DNA of 64,000 nt from assembly GCF_009856825.1 (NCBI RefSeq), contig NZ_WVTD01000003.1:248001-312000 (forward strand), written 5' to 3'. The stretch comes from Novosphingobium silvae (lineage in GTDB: Bacteria > Pseudomonadota > Alphaproteobacteria > Sphingomonadales > Sphingomonadaceae). The stretch's first letter is position 1. Each line of letters opens with the position of its first letter. The position numbers and the translations under genes are program-made. This document shows positions 1-9,512 of this stretch, one piece after another. The notes beneath the pieces are model-generated. The model saw only the letters and a list, made by a program, of their open reading frames with translations. It was not told the DNA's origin and searched no databases.

Positions 1-594
1 GATCGACGGGTTTTCTGCCTTGCGGCTGATCTTGTCGATCTCGTCGATGTAGACGATGCCCTGCTGCGCCTTCTCGACGTTGTAGTCGGAAGCCTGCAAC
101 AGCTTGAGGATGATGTTCTCCACGTCCTCGCCCACGTAGCCTGCTTCGGTCAGCGTGGTGGCATCGGCCATGGTGAAAGGCACGTCGAAGGTCTTGGCGA
201 GCGTCTGCGCAAGCAGCGTCTTGCCCGAACCGGTCGGCCCGACGAGCAGGATGTTCGACTTCGAAAGCTCGACGTCGCCCTGCTTGCCGCTGTGCTTGAG
301 GCGCTTGTAGTGGTTGTGGACAGCCACCGACAGGACGCGCTTGGCCCGTTCCTGCCCGATCACGTAGTCGTTCAGCGTCTCGCAGATTTCACGGGGAGAG
401 ACGACTTCGCCGTCCTTGCGCCCCGCGATGCCGGCCTTCGTCTCCTCGCGAATGATGTCGTTGCAAAGCTCGACGCATTCGTCGCAGATGAAGACCGTTG
501 GTCCCGCGATCAGCTTGCGTACTTCGTGCTGCGACTTGCCGCAGAAGCTGCAGTAGAGGGTGCTTTTCGCGTCAGATCCGCTCAATTTCGTCAT
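1..594 (-). CDS. clpX: ATP-dependent Clp protease, ATP-binding subunit ClpX (C-terminus beyond window)
   Basis: ClpX is the AAA+ unfoldase that recognises substrates and feeds them to the ClpP chamber. The 198 residues present contain the N-terminal zinc-binding domain with four cysteines (C15, C18, C37, C40), the Walker A motif GPTGSGKT at 119-126 and the Walker B stretch [10 protein letters not shown] at about 180-189. The ATG at 594 gives the usual ClpX N-terminus and is preceded by GGAGG. The gene runs off the left edge of the window, so the sensor regions and C-terminal small domain cannot be seen. clpP lies upstream on the same strand, the common clpP-clpX order. Identification is very secure. 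Confidence 0.97.
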   Translation of the reverse strand, partial: MTKLSGSDAKSTLYCSFCGKSQHEVRKLIAGPTVFICDECVELCNDIIREETKAGIAGRKDGEVVSPREICETLNDYVIGQERAKRVLSVAVHNHYKRLKHSGKQGDVELSKSNILLVGPTGSGKTLLAQTLAKTFDVPFTMADATTLTEAGYVGEDVENIILKLLQASDYNVEKAQQGIVYIDEIDKISRKAENPSI

Positions 595-630
595 TTTCCG
601 TCTTTAGCCTCCAAACGAGGCGACTCGTCC

Positions 631-660
631 ACTCTACCCCGTGGTGGACCGGTTTTGCAA
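631..660 (-). promoter_or_regulatory. Possible sigma-70-type promoter for clpX
   Basis: On the minus strand a TTGCAA hexamer (655-660) is followed after 18 bases by TAGAGT (631-636), about 40 bases upstream of the clpX start. It would let clpX be transcribed separately from clpP. Weak matches only; this is inference. Confidence 0.35.
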
Positions 661-729
661 TCCTACGGCCAATTCCTTGCCATAGGCTGAAAGCTCCGGT
701 CCCGATTCCACGAGGCGGGCGCCCTGCCG

Positions 730-1395
730 TCAGGCGGCCGGCTTGTCGCCTTCCGGCCGCGTCTCGAAGACCTTGTCGACGAGGCCGAACGCCAGTGCTT
801 CCTCGGCTTCGAGGAAGGTGTCGCGGTCCATCGCCTTCTCGATATCGTCGAGCGATTTGCCGGTGTACTTCACGTAGAGATCGTTCAGGCGGCGGCGCAT
901 GCGCAGGATTTCGCGCGCCTGGATCTCGATGTCGCTGGCCATGCCCTGCGCACCGCCGGAAGGCTGGTGCACCATGATGCGCGCATTCGGCAGAGCGATG
1001 CGCATGCCCGGCTCGCCGGCGGCAAGCAGGAAGCTGCCCATCGAGGCCGCCTGGCCGATGCACACCGTCGACACGCGCGGCTTGATGTACTGCATCGTGT
1101 CGTGGATCGCCATGCCGGCCGTCACCACGCCGCCGGGCGAGTTGATGTACATCGAGATGTCCTTCGAGGGATTTTCCGACTCGAGGAACAGAAGCTGGGC
1201 GACGATCAGCGAGGCCATGTGGTCTTCGACCTGGCCCGTCACGAAGACGATGCGTTCGCGCAGGAGGCGCGAATAGATGTCGAACGAACGCTCGCCGCGG
1301 CTGGTCTGCTCGACGACCATCGGCACGAGTGCGCCCGTCACGGGATCGGTGGTGAACTTTCCTTGGGCGTTCGAAGCGCCGAACAGGTCGAGCAT
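730..1395 (-). CDS. clpP: ATP-dependent Clp protease proteolytic subunit ClpP
   Basis: ClpP is the serine peptidase that forms the tetradecameric chamber of ClpXP and ClpAP. With the ATG at 1395 the protein has 221 residues. The triad is visible at S118 (QAASMG), H143 (MVHQP) and D192 (RDTF); the spacings of 25 and 49 residues equal those of the E. coli enzyme. The start at 1395 is preferred because AGGA lies six bases before it; an in-frame ATG at 1407 and a GTG at 1437 are alternatives. It lies upstream of clpX and downstream of tig on the same strand, the classic tig-clpP-clpX order. Confidence 0.96.
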   Translation of the reverse strand: MLDLFGASNAQGKFTTDPVTGALVPMVVEQTSRGERSFDIYSRLLRERIVFVTGQVEDHMASLIVAQLLFLESENPSKDISMYINSPGGVVTAGMAIHDTMQYIKPRVSTVCIGQAASMGSFLLAAGEPGMRIALPNARIMVHQPSGGAQGMASDIEIQAREILRMRRRLNDLYVKYTGKSLDDIEKAMDRDTFLEAEEALAFGLVDKVFETRPEGDKPAA

Positions 1396-1516
1396 GGGAG
1401 TCCTCATGTGGTTTGGACCGCCTATGTCGCGTGGCACGCCGCGATGTTCAAGGGCCTTGACCGATCAATCGGGAATGCGCGGGGGAGAAGCCGCAGCGCG
1501 CCTGCCTGCCTCGACG

Positions 1517-1548
1517 AAAACGGCCCGGCGCATCGCTGCGCCGGGCCG
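1517..1548 (-). terminator. Rho-independent terminator after tig
   Basis: A perfect 11-bp stem (1521-1531 with 1538-1548) closes a six-base loop and is followed on the minus strand by TTTT (1517-1520). It separates tig from clpP transcription. Confidence 0.8.
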
Positions 1549-1578
1549 CTGTCTGGCCTCTGGCCGAAAGAAGGCGGA

Positions 1579-3216
1579 TCAGGCCTCCTTGTCGGCAGCC
1601 TTCTTCTTCGCGGGAGCCTTCTTGGCAGGCTTGGCTTCAGCCTCGGCCTCGGCCTCGCCCTCTACCGCGTCTTCCGAGCTCTTGGCGGCAGCCTTCTTTG
1701 CAGGGGCCTTCTTGGCAGGCTCGCGCTCGCCTTCGGCCGCGTCTTCGGAGCTCTTGGCCGCCTTCTTGGCCGCGGCCTTCTTGGGCGCGTCCTCGCCAGC
1801 ATCGGCCGAAACGTCCTCGGCGGCGTCTTCCGCCTTCTTGGCCTTCTTCGCCGGAGCCTTCTTGGCGGCGGGCTTTTCAGCGTCGGCGCCATCGGTGTCA
1901 GCTTCGATAGCGGCCTGCAGTTCCTCGCGGGTCACTTCGCGCTCGGTGACGTCAGCCTTCTCGATGAGGAAGTCGACGACCTTGTCCTCGTAAAGCGGCG
2001 CGCGCAGCTGGGCGGCCATCATCGGGTCCTGCTGAACGTACTCGAAGAAGCGCTGGCGATCCTCGGGACGATACTGCTGCGCAGCCTGCGAAACCAGCAT
2101 CTGCATTTCCTGCGCGGTCACTTCCACACCGTTCGCCTGGCCGATTTCCGACAGGAGGAGGCCAAGGCGCACGCGGCGCTCGGCGATCTTGCGGTAATCG
2201 TCCTTCTCGGCCTCGATCTCTTCCAGAGCGGCGGCGGGATCTTCCTCGCCCTGCGCTTCCTGGACGAGCTGCTGCCATATCTGCGAGAACTCGGCCTCGA
2301 CCATCGTGGGCGGCACTTCGAAGTCATGACCGGCGGCAAGCTGGTCGAGCAGCGAGCGCTTCATGGCGGTGCGGGTCAGGCCGGCAGTTTCCTGCTCCAG
2401 CTGGCCACGCAGCAGGCCGGTCAGCTGCTCAAGGCTCTCGAGGCCCAGCTCCTTCGCGAAATCGTCGTCGATCTTCGATTTGGCCGGAGCCTTCACTTCG
2501 TGGACGACGATGTCGAACGTCGTCTCCTTGCCGGCGAGGTTCTCGGCCGGGTAGTCCTCGGGGAAAGTCACGGTGATCGTGCGCTCGTCACCGGCCTTGG
2601 CGCCGGTCAGCTGCTCTTCGAAGCCGGGGATGAAGCGGCCCGCGCCGATGACGAGGGGCGCCTTCTCGGCCTTGCCACCCTCGAACTCGACGCCGTCGAG
2701 CTTGCCGGTGAAGTCGATGATAACCTGGTCGCCGTCAGCGGCCTCGCCTTCCTTGGCCTCGTAGCGCTGCTGCTGGGTGGCGATGCGCTCGACCGCTTCG
2801 GTGACGGCATCGTCCGAGACGGGAACGGTCAGCTTCTCGAGCTTGAGGCCATCAAGCGAGGGAGCTTCGATCTTGGGCAGGATCTCGAGGCTGACGGTCA
2901 GCTCGGCGTCCTTGCCTTCCTCGTAACCCTCGGCCAGCGAGACGTCGGGGTTCATCGCGGGGCGCAGGGCCTGGTCGGCGACGAGCTTGTCCATCGCCTC
3001 GCGGATCGAGGTGTTGAGCGCTTCCTGGTGGATCGCCGGGCCGTGCAGCTTCTTGACGAGGTTCACCGGGACCTTGCCAGCGCGGAAGCCGGGCATCCGC
3101 ACCTGCGGAGCGATCTTCTTGACCTCGCCCTCGATCTTCGAGGTGATGGCCGCGGCGGGGATGGTGACCGTGTAGGCGCGCTTCAGGCCTTCGTTGGTCG
3201 TTTCGACGATCTGCAT
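1579..3216 (-). CDS. tig: Trigger factor (ribosome-associated chaperone) with long Lys/Ala-rich tail
   Basis: Trigger factor binds ribosomal protein L23 at the exit tunnel and shields nascent chains; it also has an FKBP-type prolyl isomerase domain. The ribosome-binding signature GFRAGKVP is at residues 43-50, the FKBP domain spans roughly 150-240, and the helical SurA-like chaperone domain follows. The ATG at 3216 has AGGAAGG seven bases upstream. At 545 residues it is about 100 longer than E. coli trigger factor (432): residues from about 444 onward form a charged low-complexity tail with APAKK repeated four times and KSSEDA repeated twice, resembling a histone H1-like basic tail. The core assignment is certain; the role of the tail is unknown. 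Confidence 0.95.
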   Translation of the reverse strand: MQIVETTNEGLKRAYTVTIPAAAITSKIEGEVKKIAPQVRMPGFRAGKVPVNLVKKLHGPAIHQEALNTSIREAMDKLVADQALRPAMNPDVSLAEGYEEGKDAELTVSLEILPKIEAPSLDGLKLEKLTVPVSDDAVTEAVERIATQQQRYEAKEGEAADGDQVIIDFTGKLDGVEFEGGKAEKAPLVIGAGRFIPGFEEQLTGAKAGDERTITVTFPEDYPAENLAGKETTFDIVVHEVKAPAKSKIDDDFAKELGLESLEQLTGLLRGQLEQETAGLTRTAMKRSLLDQLAAGHDFEVPPTMVEAEFSQIWQQLVQEAQGEEDPAAALEEIEAEKDDYRKIAERRVRLGLLLSEIGQANGVEVTAQEMQMLVSQAAQQYRPEDRQRFFEYVQQDPMMAAQLRAPLYEDKVVDFLIEKADVTEREVTREELQAAIEADTDGADAEKPAAKKAPAKKAKKAEDAAEDVSADAGEDAPKKAAAKKAAKSSEDAAEGEREPAKKAPAKKAAAKSSEDAVEGEAEAEAEAKPAKKAPAKKKAADKEA

Positions 3217-3290
3217 TTCGATGCCTTCCTGTGCAATCCAAAGGGCCTTGCGGCCGAACTCTAGCGGCTCAATTCCCATGCGCGACGGAT

Positions 3291-3375
3291 TGGTGCGGGC
3301 GAAGGGACTCGAACCCCCACATCTTTCGATACTGGTACCTAAAACCAGCGCGTCTACCAATTCCGCCACGCCCGC
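3291..3375 (-). tRNA. tRNA-Leu (anticodon UAG)
   Basis: An 85-nt cloverleaf reads on the minus strand with acceptor stem GCGGGCG/CGCCCGC, discriminator A and encoded CCA (3291-3293). The anticodon loop is TTTAGGT between CTGGT and ACCAG, giving UAG. The T-loop motif GGTTCGAGTCC and a long type II variable arm agree with tRNA-Leu. Confidence 0.97.
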
Positions 3376-3534
3376 ATGAGAGAAGCCGGAAACTCAAGGG
3401 ACGGGCCCTTAATGCGCTGCGCGGAAAAGGGCAAGAGAGCGTGAGTCGCGGGGCCCGCGACAGCCCCTTGCGCCAGGCCGTCGCCATGCCCACGTCAGGG
3501 ATCGGGACGGGGCAACTTCAGGAGCGAGACGACC

Positions 3535-3696
3535 ATGGCCACGCAGCCCCCGTTCGACAATCCGGGCGATACGCCCGCCGAGTTCCCCACCCCCGAAGGT
3601 CCGGGTGTCCCCGGCGCTCCCGACGAAAACCCTGCGGAGGGGCCTGACTACGACCAGCCGGACAGCGCGCCGGTGGAACTGCCCCCGCCGGACTGA
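3535..3696 (+). CDS. Hypothetical 53-residue acidic, proline-rich protein
   Basis: A short ORF starts at ATG 3535 with AGGAG about ten bases upstream and ends at TGA 3694-3696. The product is rich in Pro, Asp and Glu (ends PVELPPPD), has no Cys, Lys or Arg and no membrane segment, so it is probably disordered and strongly acidic. It stands alone between tRNA-Leu and a strong stem-loop at 3719-3755. I recognise no family. A good ribosome site and a hairpin directly after the stop support it being a real small gene. Confidence 0.5.
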   Translation: MATQPPFDNPGDTPAEFPTPEGPGVPGAPDENPAEGPDYDQPDSAPVELPPPD

Positions 3697-3718
3697 CCGG
3701 CGCTTTCCTGTTTGGCAC

Positions 3719-3755
3719 AAGGCGCCCTCCCGGGATGCGTCCCGGGGGGCGCCTT
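3719..3755. terminator. Stem-loop between convergent genes (likely bidirectional terminator)
   Basis: AAGGCGCCC and the matching GGGCGCCTT enclose a long GC-rich helix with one bulge, 23 bases after the small ORF and three bases from the sppA stop codon. Neither side has a long T run, but AA/TT borders occur on both strands. Confidence 0.6.
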
Positions 3756-3758
3756 GGA

Positions 3759-5663
3759 TTACCTCCAGCCTGCGAGGCGCGCCAGGGTTGCCAGCATGGA
3801 GCCTTGGCGTGGCGGCTTGTCCTCCCGCGCGGCTTCTGCGCCGATGGCACATTCCAGGCAGTAGGCCTGCACGCCCCGCGCTCCCAGCAGGCCGTCGAGA
3901 CGGGCCACCGCCGACCGGGCCTGGTGCTGCTGGCGAGCAGCGACAAGGCCCATGAAGTCGTACCCCGTCGCCTGTTCCCCGGAACCTGACGACAGACCTT
4001 CGACCAGAGTGCTGAAGGTGTCGGGCACATCCTCGATGTAGGCGGCGTGCCATTTGCCGTTGCCCACCTTGCCCAGCTTCGCGGCGTAGGCAAGCGCGGC
4101 ATCGAGACCGCCCAGTTCATCCACCAGACCATTGTCGCGCGCGTTCGAGCCGGGCCACACGCGGCCCTGCGCTACCGCATCGACCTGTTGCGCCGTCTTG
4201 CCCCGGGCCTTGCCGACAATGTCGAGGAACTGGCGGTAGCTGTTCTCCACCGTCCCCTGCAGCATCGCGTCCACTTCCGGAGAGAAGCCGGCGAACAGGT
4301 CCGGCTGGCCCGAAAGCGGCGTGGTGCCCACTCCGTCGCTGGTCACGCCGAAGTCCGCCAGCGTCTTCTCGAAGCTGGTGACGACACCGAAGACGCCGAT
4401 AGAGCCGGTTACCGTCGCAGGCTCGGCGAAGACCCGGGCCGCGGGCGTCGAGACCCAGTAGCCGCCGCTGGCCGCCAGTGGTCCCATCGAGACGACCACG
4501 GGGATCTTCGCATCCTTCCACCGCAGGATCGCGCGCCGGATGCGCTCGGATGCCATCACCGATCCGCCCGGGGAATCGATGCGTACGACCAGCGCCTTGT
4601 ACTTGTCCTTGTCGAGCGCCTCGTCGAGCAGGCCCGCGATGCGATCGCCGCCTGCGGTGCCCGGCCCCGCATCGCCATCGACGATCTCGCCCGCGATGGT
4701 GACCACGCCGATCGCCGCACCTTCAGCGCTCGTCGGATTGGCGGCAAGCCAGGTCGCCAGAGTGGTGTGGGCAAAGGGCGGCGCGTCCGGGTCGCCCGGG
4801 CGGGCCTGCAGGGATTCGCCGGTGATCTGGGTGACCTGCTTGTCGAACTCGCTCCTGTCGCCGATCCGGTCGGCAAGGCCCGCCGCCTTGGTCGCCTGCG
4901 CAAGGTTGCCCCCGGATGCCCTCAGCCAGGCCACAGGATCGCTCGTCATGCGGTCGAGCTGCGCTCCGGGCCGCGCCTTGGCGATCTCGGCGCGGTAGGC
5001 GTTCCACTGCGCATCCAGCACCAGCTTCAGGTCCTCGCGCGCTTCGGGAGAGAAGTCCGCGCGCATGTACGGCTCCACCGCGCTCTTGTAGGTGCCCACG
5101 CGGTAGACATGCGCGTTGACCTTGAAGCGGTCGAACAGCCCCTTGTAGAACTGGTAGTTGCCGCCCGGCCCGGTAACGAGCGCGCCGCCCATGGGATCGA
5201 CCCAGGCCTCGCTCGCATGGGCGGCCAGCTGCGCTCCATCGTCGGTATAGGCATAGGCGAAGGTCAGCACCGGCTTGCCGGCCTTGCGCACCTCGTCGAT
5301 CGCCTTGCCGATCCCGCTGAGGTGGACATAGCGCCCGCCAAGGAAGCGGGAGAGATCGAGGACGACGGCCTTGATCCGCGTGTCGCCCGCCGCAAGGCGA
5401 AGCGCGCGCTCCAGGTCGCGGGCCTGGAACTCGTGCACGGAGGCGCCCTGGTCCATCAACACCGAGAACGGATCGGTCCGGCTCCTTTCCTCCACCACGG
5501 TCCCGTCGAGGTCCAGCAGCAGCGCACCGTCCTCCACCCGGCCGGGTGCGGGGCGGGCAGAGAGCGCGGCATAGACCAGGCCGAAGAACATCAGCAGGAA
5601 TACGAGCGCCAGCGCATCCTTCACGCCCACCAACAGCTTCCAGACCTTGCGCGCGAATCTCAT
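3759..5663 (-). CDS. sppA: Signal peptide peptidase SppA, 67K type
   Basis: SppA is a membrane-anchored serine/lysine-dyad peptidase (family S49) that degrades cleaved signal peptides. The 634-residue protein has one N-terminal membrane anchor (about residues 15-35) and two tandem S49 domains, as in the long E. coli type (618 residues). The general-base lysine is K193 in TYKSAVEP and the nucleophile is S399 in the GPLAASGGYW stretch; the core motif RIDSPGGSV is at 361-369. The start at 5663 gives a typical anchor. It is transcribed alone, divergent from pyrB and convergent with the small ORF at 3535. Confidence 0.94.
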   Translation of the reverse strand: MRFARKVWKLLVGVKDALALVFLLMFFGLVYAALSARPAPGRVEDGALLLDLDGTVVEERSRTDPFSVLMDQGASVHEFQARDLERALRLAAGDTRIKAVVLDLSRFLGGRYVHLSGIGKAIDEVRKAGKPVLTFAYAYTDDGAQLAAHASEAWVDPMGGALVTGPGGNYQFYKGLFDRFKVNAHVYRVGTYKSAVEPYMRADFSPEAREDLKLVLDAQWNAYRAEIAKARPGAQLDRMTSDPVAWLRASGGNLAQATKAAGLADRIGDRSEFDKQVTQITGESLQARPGDPDAPPFAHTTLATWLAANPTSAEGAAIGVVTIAGEIVDGDAGPGTAGGDRIAGLLDEALDKDKYKALVVRIDSPGGSVMASERIRRAILRWKDAKIPVVVSMGPLAASGGYWVSTPAARVFAEPATVTGSIGVFGVVTSFEKTLADFGVTSDGVGTTPLSGQPDLFAGFSPEVDAMLQGTVENSYRQFLDIVGKARGKTAQQVDAVAQGRVWPGSNARDNGLVDELGGLDAALAYAAKLGKVGNGKWHAAYIEDVPDTFSTLVEGLSSGSGEQATGYDFMGLVAARQQHQARSAVARLDGLLGARGVQAYCLECAIGAEAAREDKPPRQGSMLATLARLAGWR

Positions 5664-5877
5664 GAAGTTACCTGCCTTTCGCCTGCGGTCTTAACGGCAC
5701 CGGAGGCGAATGGGAAAGAGGCGGCCGGGCGGCAGGTTCCACACACCAAGGGAGAGGATGGATGCGCCGCGCGCGCCCTCCCGGCTCTTCTGCCGGCGAT
5801 GCCCGATGCGGCAACGGGGGATCGTGCCAGCTGCCCCCTTGAGCACCGCCCCTCCCGCGCTTATGGCGTGGTCTTTG

Positions 5878-6858
5878 ATGACACCTCCAGAATATACCTA
5901 TCCGGAAGGCGCGCTCGCTTTCCCGCACCGCGGCCTCGTGGGCATCGCGGGCCTTGCCCCGCACCAGATCTGGTTCCTGCTCGACGAGGCGGAACAGTGG
6001 GTCGAGATGAACCGGGGAGCACAGAAGCGCCGCGAGCTGCTTTCCGGCCTCACGATCATCAACGCCTTCTTCGAGAACTCGACCCGCACGCTGCTCAGCT
6101 TCGAGATCGCCGGCAAGCGCCTGGGCGCAGACGTGGTGAACATGGCCGTCGCCACCTCGAGCGTGAAGAAGGGCGAGACGCTGATCGACACCGCCATGAC
6201 GCTCAATTCCATGCGCGCCGACGCCATCGTCATCCGTCATGCGAGTTCGGGCGCGGTGCAGCTTATTGCCGACAAGGTGGACTGCCCGGTCCTCAACGCC
6301 GGTGACGGCCAGCACGAACATCCGACGCAGGCCCTGCTCGATGCGCTGACGATCCGCCAGGCCAAGCGCGCGTTCAACGGGCTTCGCGTGACCATCTGCG
6401 GCGACATTCTGCACAGCCGGGTCGCGCGCTCCAACATCCTGTGCCTCGCCTCGCTGGGCGCGGAAGTACGCGTCTGCGCCCCGCCCGCGCTGATGCCCGC
6501 CGACATCGAGCAGATGGGCGTCAAGGTATTTCACGATTTCGACGCCGCGCTGAAGGGGGCTGACGTCGTCATGATGTTGCGCCTGCAGCTCGAGCGCATG
6601 GAAGGCCAGTTCATCCCCTCCCCGCGCGAGTATCGCCACCTCTACGGCCTCACGCTCGAACGGCTCGCGCTTGCCGAGGCGAATGCGCTGGTCATGCACC
6701 CGGGGCCGATGAACCGCGGCATCGAGATCGACAGCAACGTCGCCGACCATGTGGAGCGCTCCATGATCACCACCCAGGTCGAGATGGGGGTCGCCATCCG
6801 CATGGCCTGCCTCGACGTGCTCACGCGGAAGGGCCGCAAGATGGAGGGCTGGGCATGA
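5878..6858 (+). CDS. pyrB: Aspartate carbamoyltransferase catalytic subunit
   Basis: PyrB condenses carbamoyl phosphate with L-aspartate, the committed step of pyrimidine synthesis. The carbamoyl-phosphate motif FFENSTRT is at residues 64-71 and the aspartate-domain motif HPGPMNRG lies near residue 280. The ATG at 5878 gives 326 residues, normal for the family; an ATG at 5863 would add five, and the frame stays open upstream to 5710 but without family-like sequence. The gene overlaps the next by four bases (ATGA), so the two are translationally coupled. No pyrI regulatory subunit gene is nearby. Confidence 0.96.
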   Translation: MTPPEYTYPEGALAFPHRGLVGIAGLAPHQIWFLLDEAEQWVEMNRGAQKRRELLSGLTIINAFFENSTRTLLSFEIAGKRLGADVVNMAVATSSVKKGETLIDTAMTLNSMRADAIVIRHASSGAVQLIADKVDCPVLNAGDGQHEHPTQALLDALTIRQAKRAFNGLRVTICGDILHSRVARSNILCLASLGAEVRVCAPPALMPADIEQMGVKVFHDFDAALKGADVVMMLRLQLERMEGQFIPSPREYRHLYGLTLERLALAEANALVMHPGPMNRGIEIDSNVADHVERSMITTQVEMGVAIRMACLDVLTRKGRKMEGWA

Positions 6859-8111
6859 GCCGCGCCAACGCACCGCTCACGATCACGGGCGGCCGGCTGC
6901 TGCTTCCCGACGGCTCGATCAGGGCCGGCACCATCCGCTGCGAAGGCGGCTTCATCGCGGCGGCAGGCGAGGACGTCGTGCCGCTCGGCGGCGACGACGT
7001 CCACGATGCGAAAGGCGGCCTCGTCGCCCCTGGCCTCGTCGATCTTGGCGTCTTCGCGATCGACAAGCCGGCGTTCCACTTCGGCGGCATTACCCGGGCG
7101 GGCCTGATGCCGGACCAGAACCCCCCGCTCGACGTGCCCGCGCGAGTGCGCTTCGCGGCGCAGTCAGGCAAGCCGGACTTCTGGGTCCACCCGCTCGCCG
7201 CTGCCACGCAGGGGCTGGAGGGCAAGGCGCTGGCCGAGATCGCGATGATGCGCGATGCGGGCGCCCGCGCGGTCTGCACCGGGCGGCGCTGGATCGGCGA
7301 TTCGGGCACGATGCTGCGGCTGCTGCAGTACACCGGGATGCTGGGCATGGTCGTCATCGCTCATGCAGAGGACGCCGGGATCGTCGGCAACGCCGTCGCC
7401 ACGGCCGGGGAGATGGCCACGCGGCTCGGCCTGCCGAGCGCTCCGGCGCAGGCCGAAGCCATCGCCATCGCGCGCGACATCGCGCTGGCGGACATGGCGA
7501 ACGCCGCGATCCATTTCCGCAACGTCACCACCGCCGCCGGGCTCGACCTCGTGCGCGCGGCGAAGGCCCGGGGTGCGAGAGTGACGGCCGGCGTCAGCCC
7601 GGCGTACTTCATGCTCTCCAACCTGGCGACCGGGGCGTTCCGCACGTTCACCCATCTCTCGCCCGCCCTGCGGTGCGAGGCCGACCGGCAGGCGGTCATC
7701 GCCGCCATCGCGGACGGCACGATCGACATCGTCGCCTCCGGCCATGACCCCCGCGGGCCCGAGGACAAGCGCCTGCCCTTCGCGGATTCGGCGCCCGGCA
7801 TGGCGGGAGCCGAGACGCTGCTGCCCCTTACTCTCAGCCTCGTGCGCGACGGCGTGATCGATATGGCCCGCGCGTTCGACCTGCTTTCGGCCAATCCCGC
7901 GCGCCTGCTCGGCGTGGATGCGGGCCGTGTGGCGCCCGGCGCCGAAGCCGATATCGCGGTGATCGATCCCGATCGACCCTGGATCGTCAATTCGGACAAG
8001 ATGGCCGCGAGCGCGGGCAACACCCCGTTCGACCGGCAGCCGGTGCAGGGCCGCGTTCTGGCCCTGTTCAAGGGCGGGGTCGCAGTACGCGCGAAGAAGG
8101 CGATGGCCTGA
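6855..8111 (+). CDS. pyrC: Dihydroorotase-like protein PyrC', probably catalytically inactive
   Basis: The fold is that of class I dihydroorotases (amidohydrolase superfamily), 418 residues, coupled to pyrB by an ATGA overlap. Key metal ligands are changed: the usual PGLIDxHVH motif reads PGLVDLGVF, putting G65 and F67 in place of both histidines, and the usual TDHAPH motif reads SGHDPR, with G296 where the catalytic aspartate should be. A histidine is kept in the AHAED stretch. In Pseudomonas and some other proteobacteria an inactive pyrC' beside pyrB encodes a structural partner needed for a dodecameric transcarbamoylase; I infer the same role here. An active dihydroorotase should then be encoded elsewhere. 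Confidence 0.88.
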   Translation: MSRANAPLTITGGRLLLPDGSIRAGTIRCEGGFIAAAGEDVVPLGGDDVHDAKGGLVAPGLVDLGVFAIDKPAFHFGGITRAGLMPDQNPPLDVPARVRFAAQSGKPDFWVHPLAAATQGLEGKALAEIAMMRDAGARAVCTGRRWIGDSGTMLRLLQYTGMLGMVVIAHAEDAGIVGNAVATAGEMATRLGLPSAPAQAEAIAIARDIALADMANAAIHFRNVTTAAGLDLVRAAKARGARVTAGVSPAYFMLSNLATGAFRTFTHLSPALRCEADRQAVIAAIADGTIDIVASGHDPRGPEDKRLPFADSAPGMAGAETLLPLTLSLVRDGVIDMARAFDLLSANPARLLGVDAGRVAPGAEADIAVIDPDRPWIVNSDKMAASAGNTPFDRQPVQGRVLALFKGGVAVRAKKAMA

Positions 8112-8183
8112 CGGAGCCCCGCCTGCCCACGGAGCTTCGAGCCGAAGAGCGCACCCGGTCTTCAGTCCGCTTTCAAGTCGGCG

Positions 8184-9512
8184 TCAGCGGCTGCGCGCAA
8201 GCATCGGTGCCGCGCGGTCGCCCGGCTTGGCCCGGGTGTCGGCATAGGCGAGGCAGCTTTCGCCCCGGCCCTGGATCGCGGAACAGAGGCCCTGGGCCGA
8301 ACCGCGATCGAAACCCTCCGCCGCGACCCGGAAGTAGCGGCGACCGTTCACCTGTGCCTCGGTAATACGCATCGTGTGGCCCTTGAGCCGAGGATCGTTC
8401 CGCAGATAGATGCCCCAGGCACGCTGGGCGCCGGCCATGGTGGTGAACGAGCCGAGCTGGACGAGATGGCGGCCGCTCGCGGCTGGCACGCGCACGGGTG
8501 CCGCCCTTGCAGGGCCCGCCTTCAGCGGCGCCACGCCCGCGAATGCCCGCTCGAGCGTGGTGCCTCCCGAAGTGGGCGCAGGCACATGCGCAGCGGCAGG
8601 CCGCTCGATCTCAACCGGCGCTTTGATTTCCGCAGACGCTGCCATGACGGTCGTCGCCGCCTCGCCGAATGCCCGCCCGTTCTCCAGCGCAGGCAGTTCT
8701 TCGGCCACCGCAGTCACAGGCGGCGTCGCCTGTGCGATCGCTACGGCTGTGGCGGTGCCTTCCCTCGCCCCGCCCAGCGCGAGCGACGCGGGCTGCCCGG
8801 TATCGGAGCGCAGCGGGGTACCCAGCAGCGCAGCGACGCGAACCTGCGTTTGCCCCGGGCGTGCCTGCGCGGCCCACTCCGCGATTCGGTTGTCGAGCTC
8901 GTCGGCAGGGACGTCCTGCGAAGCCACGACCCGGGCCTGCGACCAGCGGCCATCGAGAGCATAGGCGTAAGCCAGGTTCTGGCGCACCTTGGCGTTGTTC
9001 TCGCCGCCGCGCAGCGTGTCGGTGAGAAGCGCCACGGCCCTCCCCGGCTCTCCCGCAAGCGCCAGGGCAAGCCCCACGTCGCCTGCCGGGATACGGTCGT
9101 GCCAGCGCCGAAGCACCTCGATAGCCTCCGCGCTACGGCCCGAGCCGACGTACGAAAGCGCGAGGCTCAAACCGTTGCGCGGGCTTTCGTCGCCCAGCGC
9201 GATCGCATCCTCGAACGTGGTGGCCGCCGAAGCGAAACGCCCGGCAGCAAAGTATGTCTGCGCAAGCTCGGCGCGCGCCGAGGCGTTCGCCGGTGCCCGG
9301 GCAACCCGCGCCTCCGCCTTCGCGAGCAGCTTGTCCATCGGAGCGCCGCCCGCTTCAGCGGAAGACGCCTGCGTGACCGGGGCGCCGCCCGCGCCCGCGA
9401 TCGGCGGCTGGCCCGCGCATCCACCCAGAAGCGCCGCCACCATCGCGGAGCAGAGAGTGAAGCCTGCATTGCGGGCGCTGCTGCTGGTGCGGTTCATATC
9501 CGGCAATCCCAT
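8184..9512 (-). CDS. TPR and SPOR domain lipoprotein
   Basis: The 442-residue product begins with a signal peptide ending in a lipobox-like LLGGC, so it is probably an outer-membrane lipoprotein. TPR-like helical repeats cover about residues 50-240, a low-complexity Ala/Pro-rich linker follows, and the last 80 residues form a SPOR domain (starting near GRHLVQLGSF), which in other bacteria binds denuded glycan strands at the division septum. Its ATG at 9512 overlaps the stop of the parA-like gene (TGATG), so the two are coupled; an ATG at 9497 would shorten it by five residues. A role at the division site or in cell-wall metabolism is inferred from the SPOR domain. Confidence 0.85.
   Translation of the reverse strand: MGLPDMNRTSSSARNAGFTLCSAMVAALLGGCAGQPPIAGAGGAPVTQASSAEAGGAPMDKLLAKAEARVARAPANASARAELAQTYFAAGRFASAATTFEDAIALGDESPRNGLSLALSYVGSGRSAEAIEVLRRWHDRIPAGDVGLALALAGEPGRAVALLTDTLRGGENNAKVRQNLAYAYALDGRWSQARVVASQDVPADELDNRIAEWAAQARPGQTQVRVAALLGTPLRSDTGQPASLALGGAREGTATAVAIAQATPPVTAVAEELPALENGRAFGEAATTVMAASAEIKAPVEIERPAAAHVPAPTSGGTTLERAFAGVAPLKAGPARAAPVRVPAASGRHLVQLGSFTTMAGAQRAWGIYLRNDPRLKGHTMRITEAQVNGRRYFRVAAEGFDRGSAQGLCSAIQGRGESCLAYADTRAKPGDRAAPMLARSR

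Noticed and set aside
967..3264. 765-codon plus-strand open frame opposite clpP and tig
   Set aside because: Pure antisense shadow: the minus-strand frames encode unmistakable ClpP and trigger factor, and the plus frame gives Leu/Arg-rich noise with no ribosome site.
4047..6305. 752-codon plus-strand open frame
   Set aside because: Crosses sppA antisense and the start of pyrB out of frame; no coherent product.
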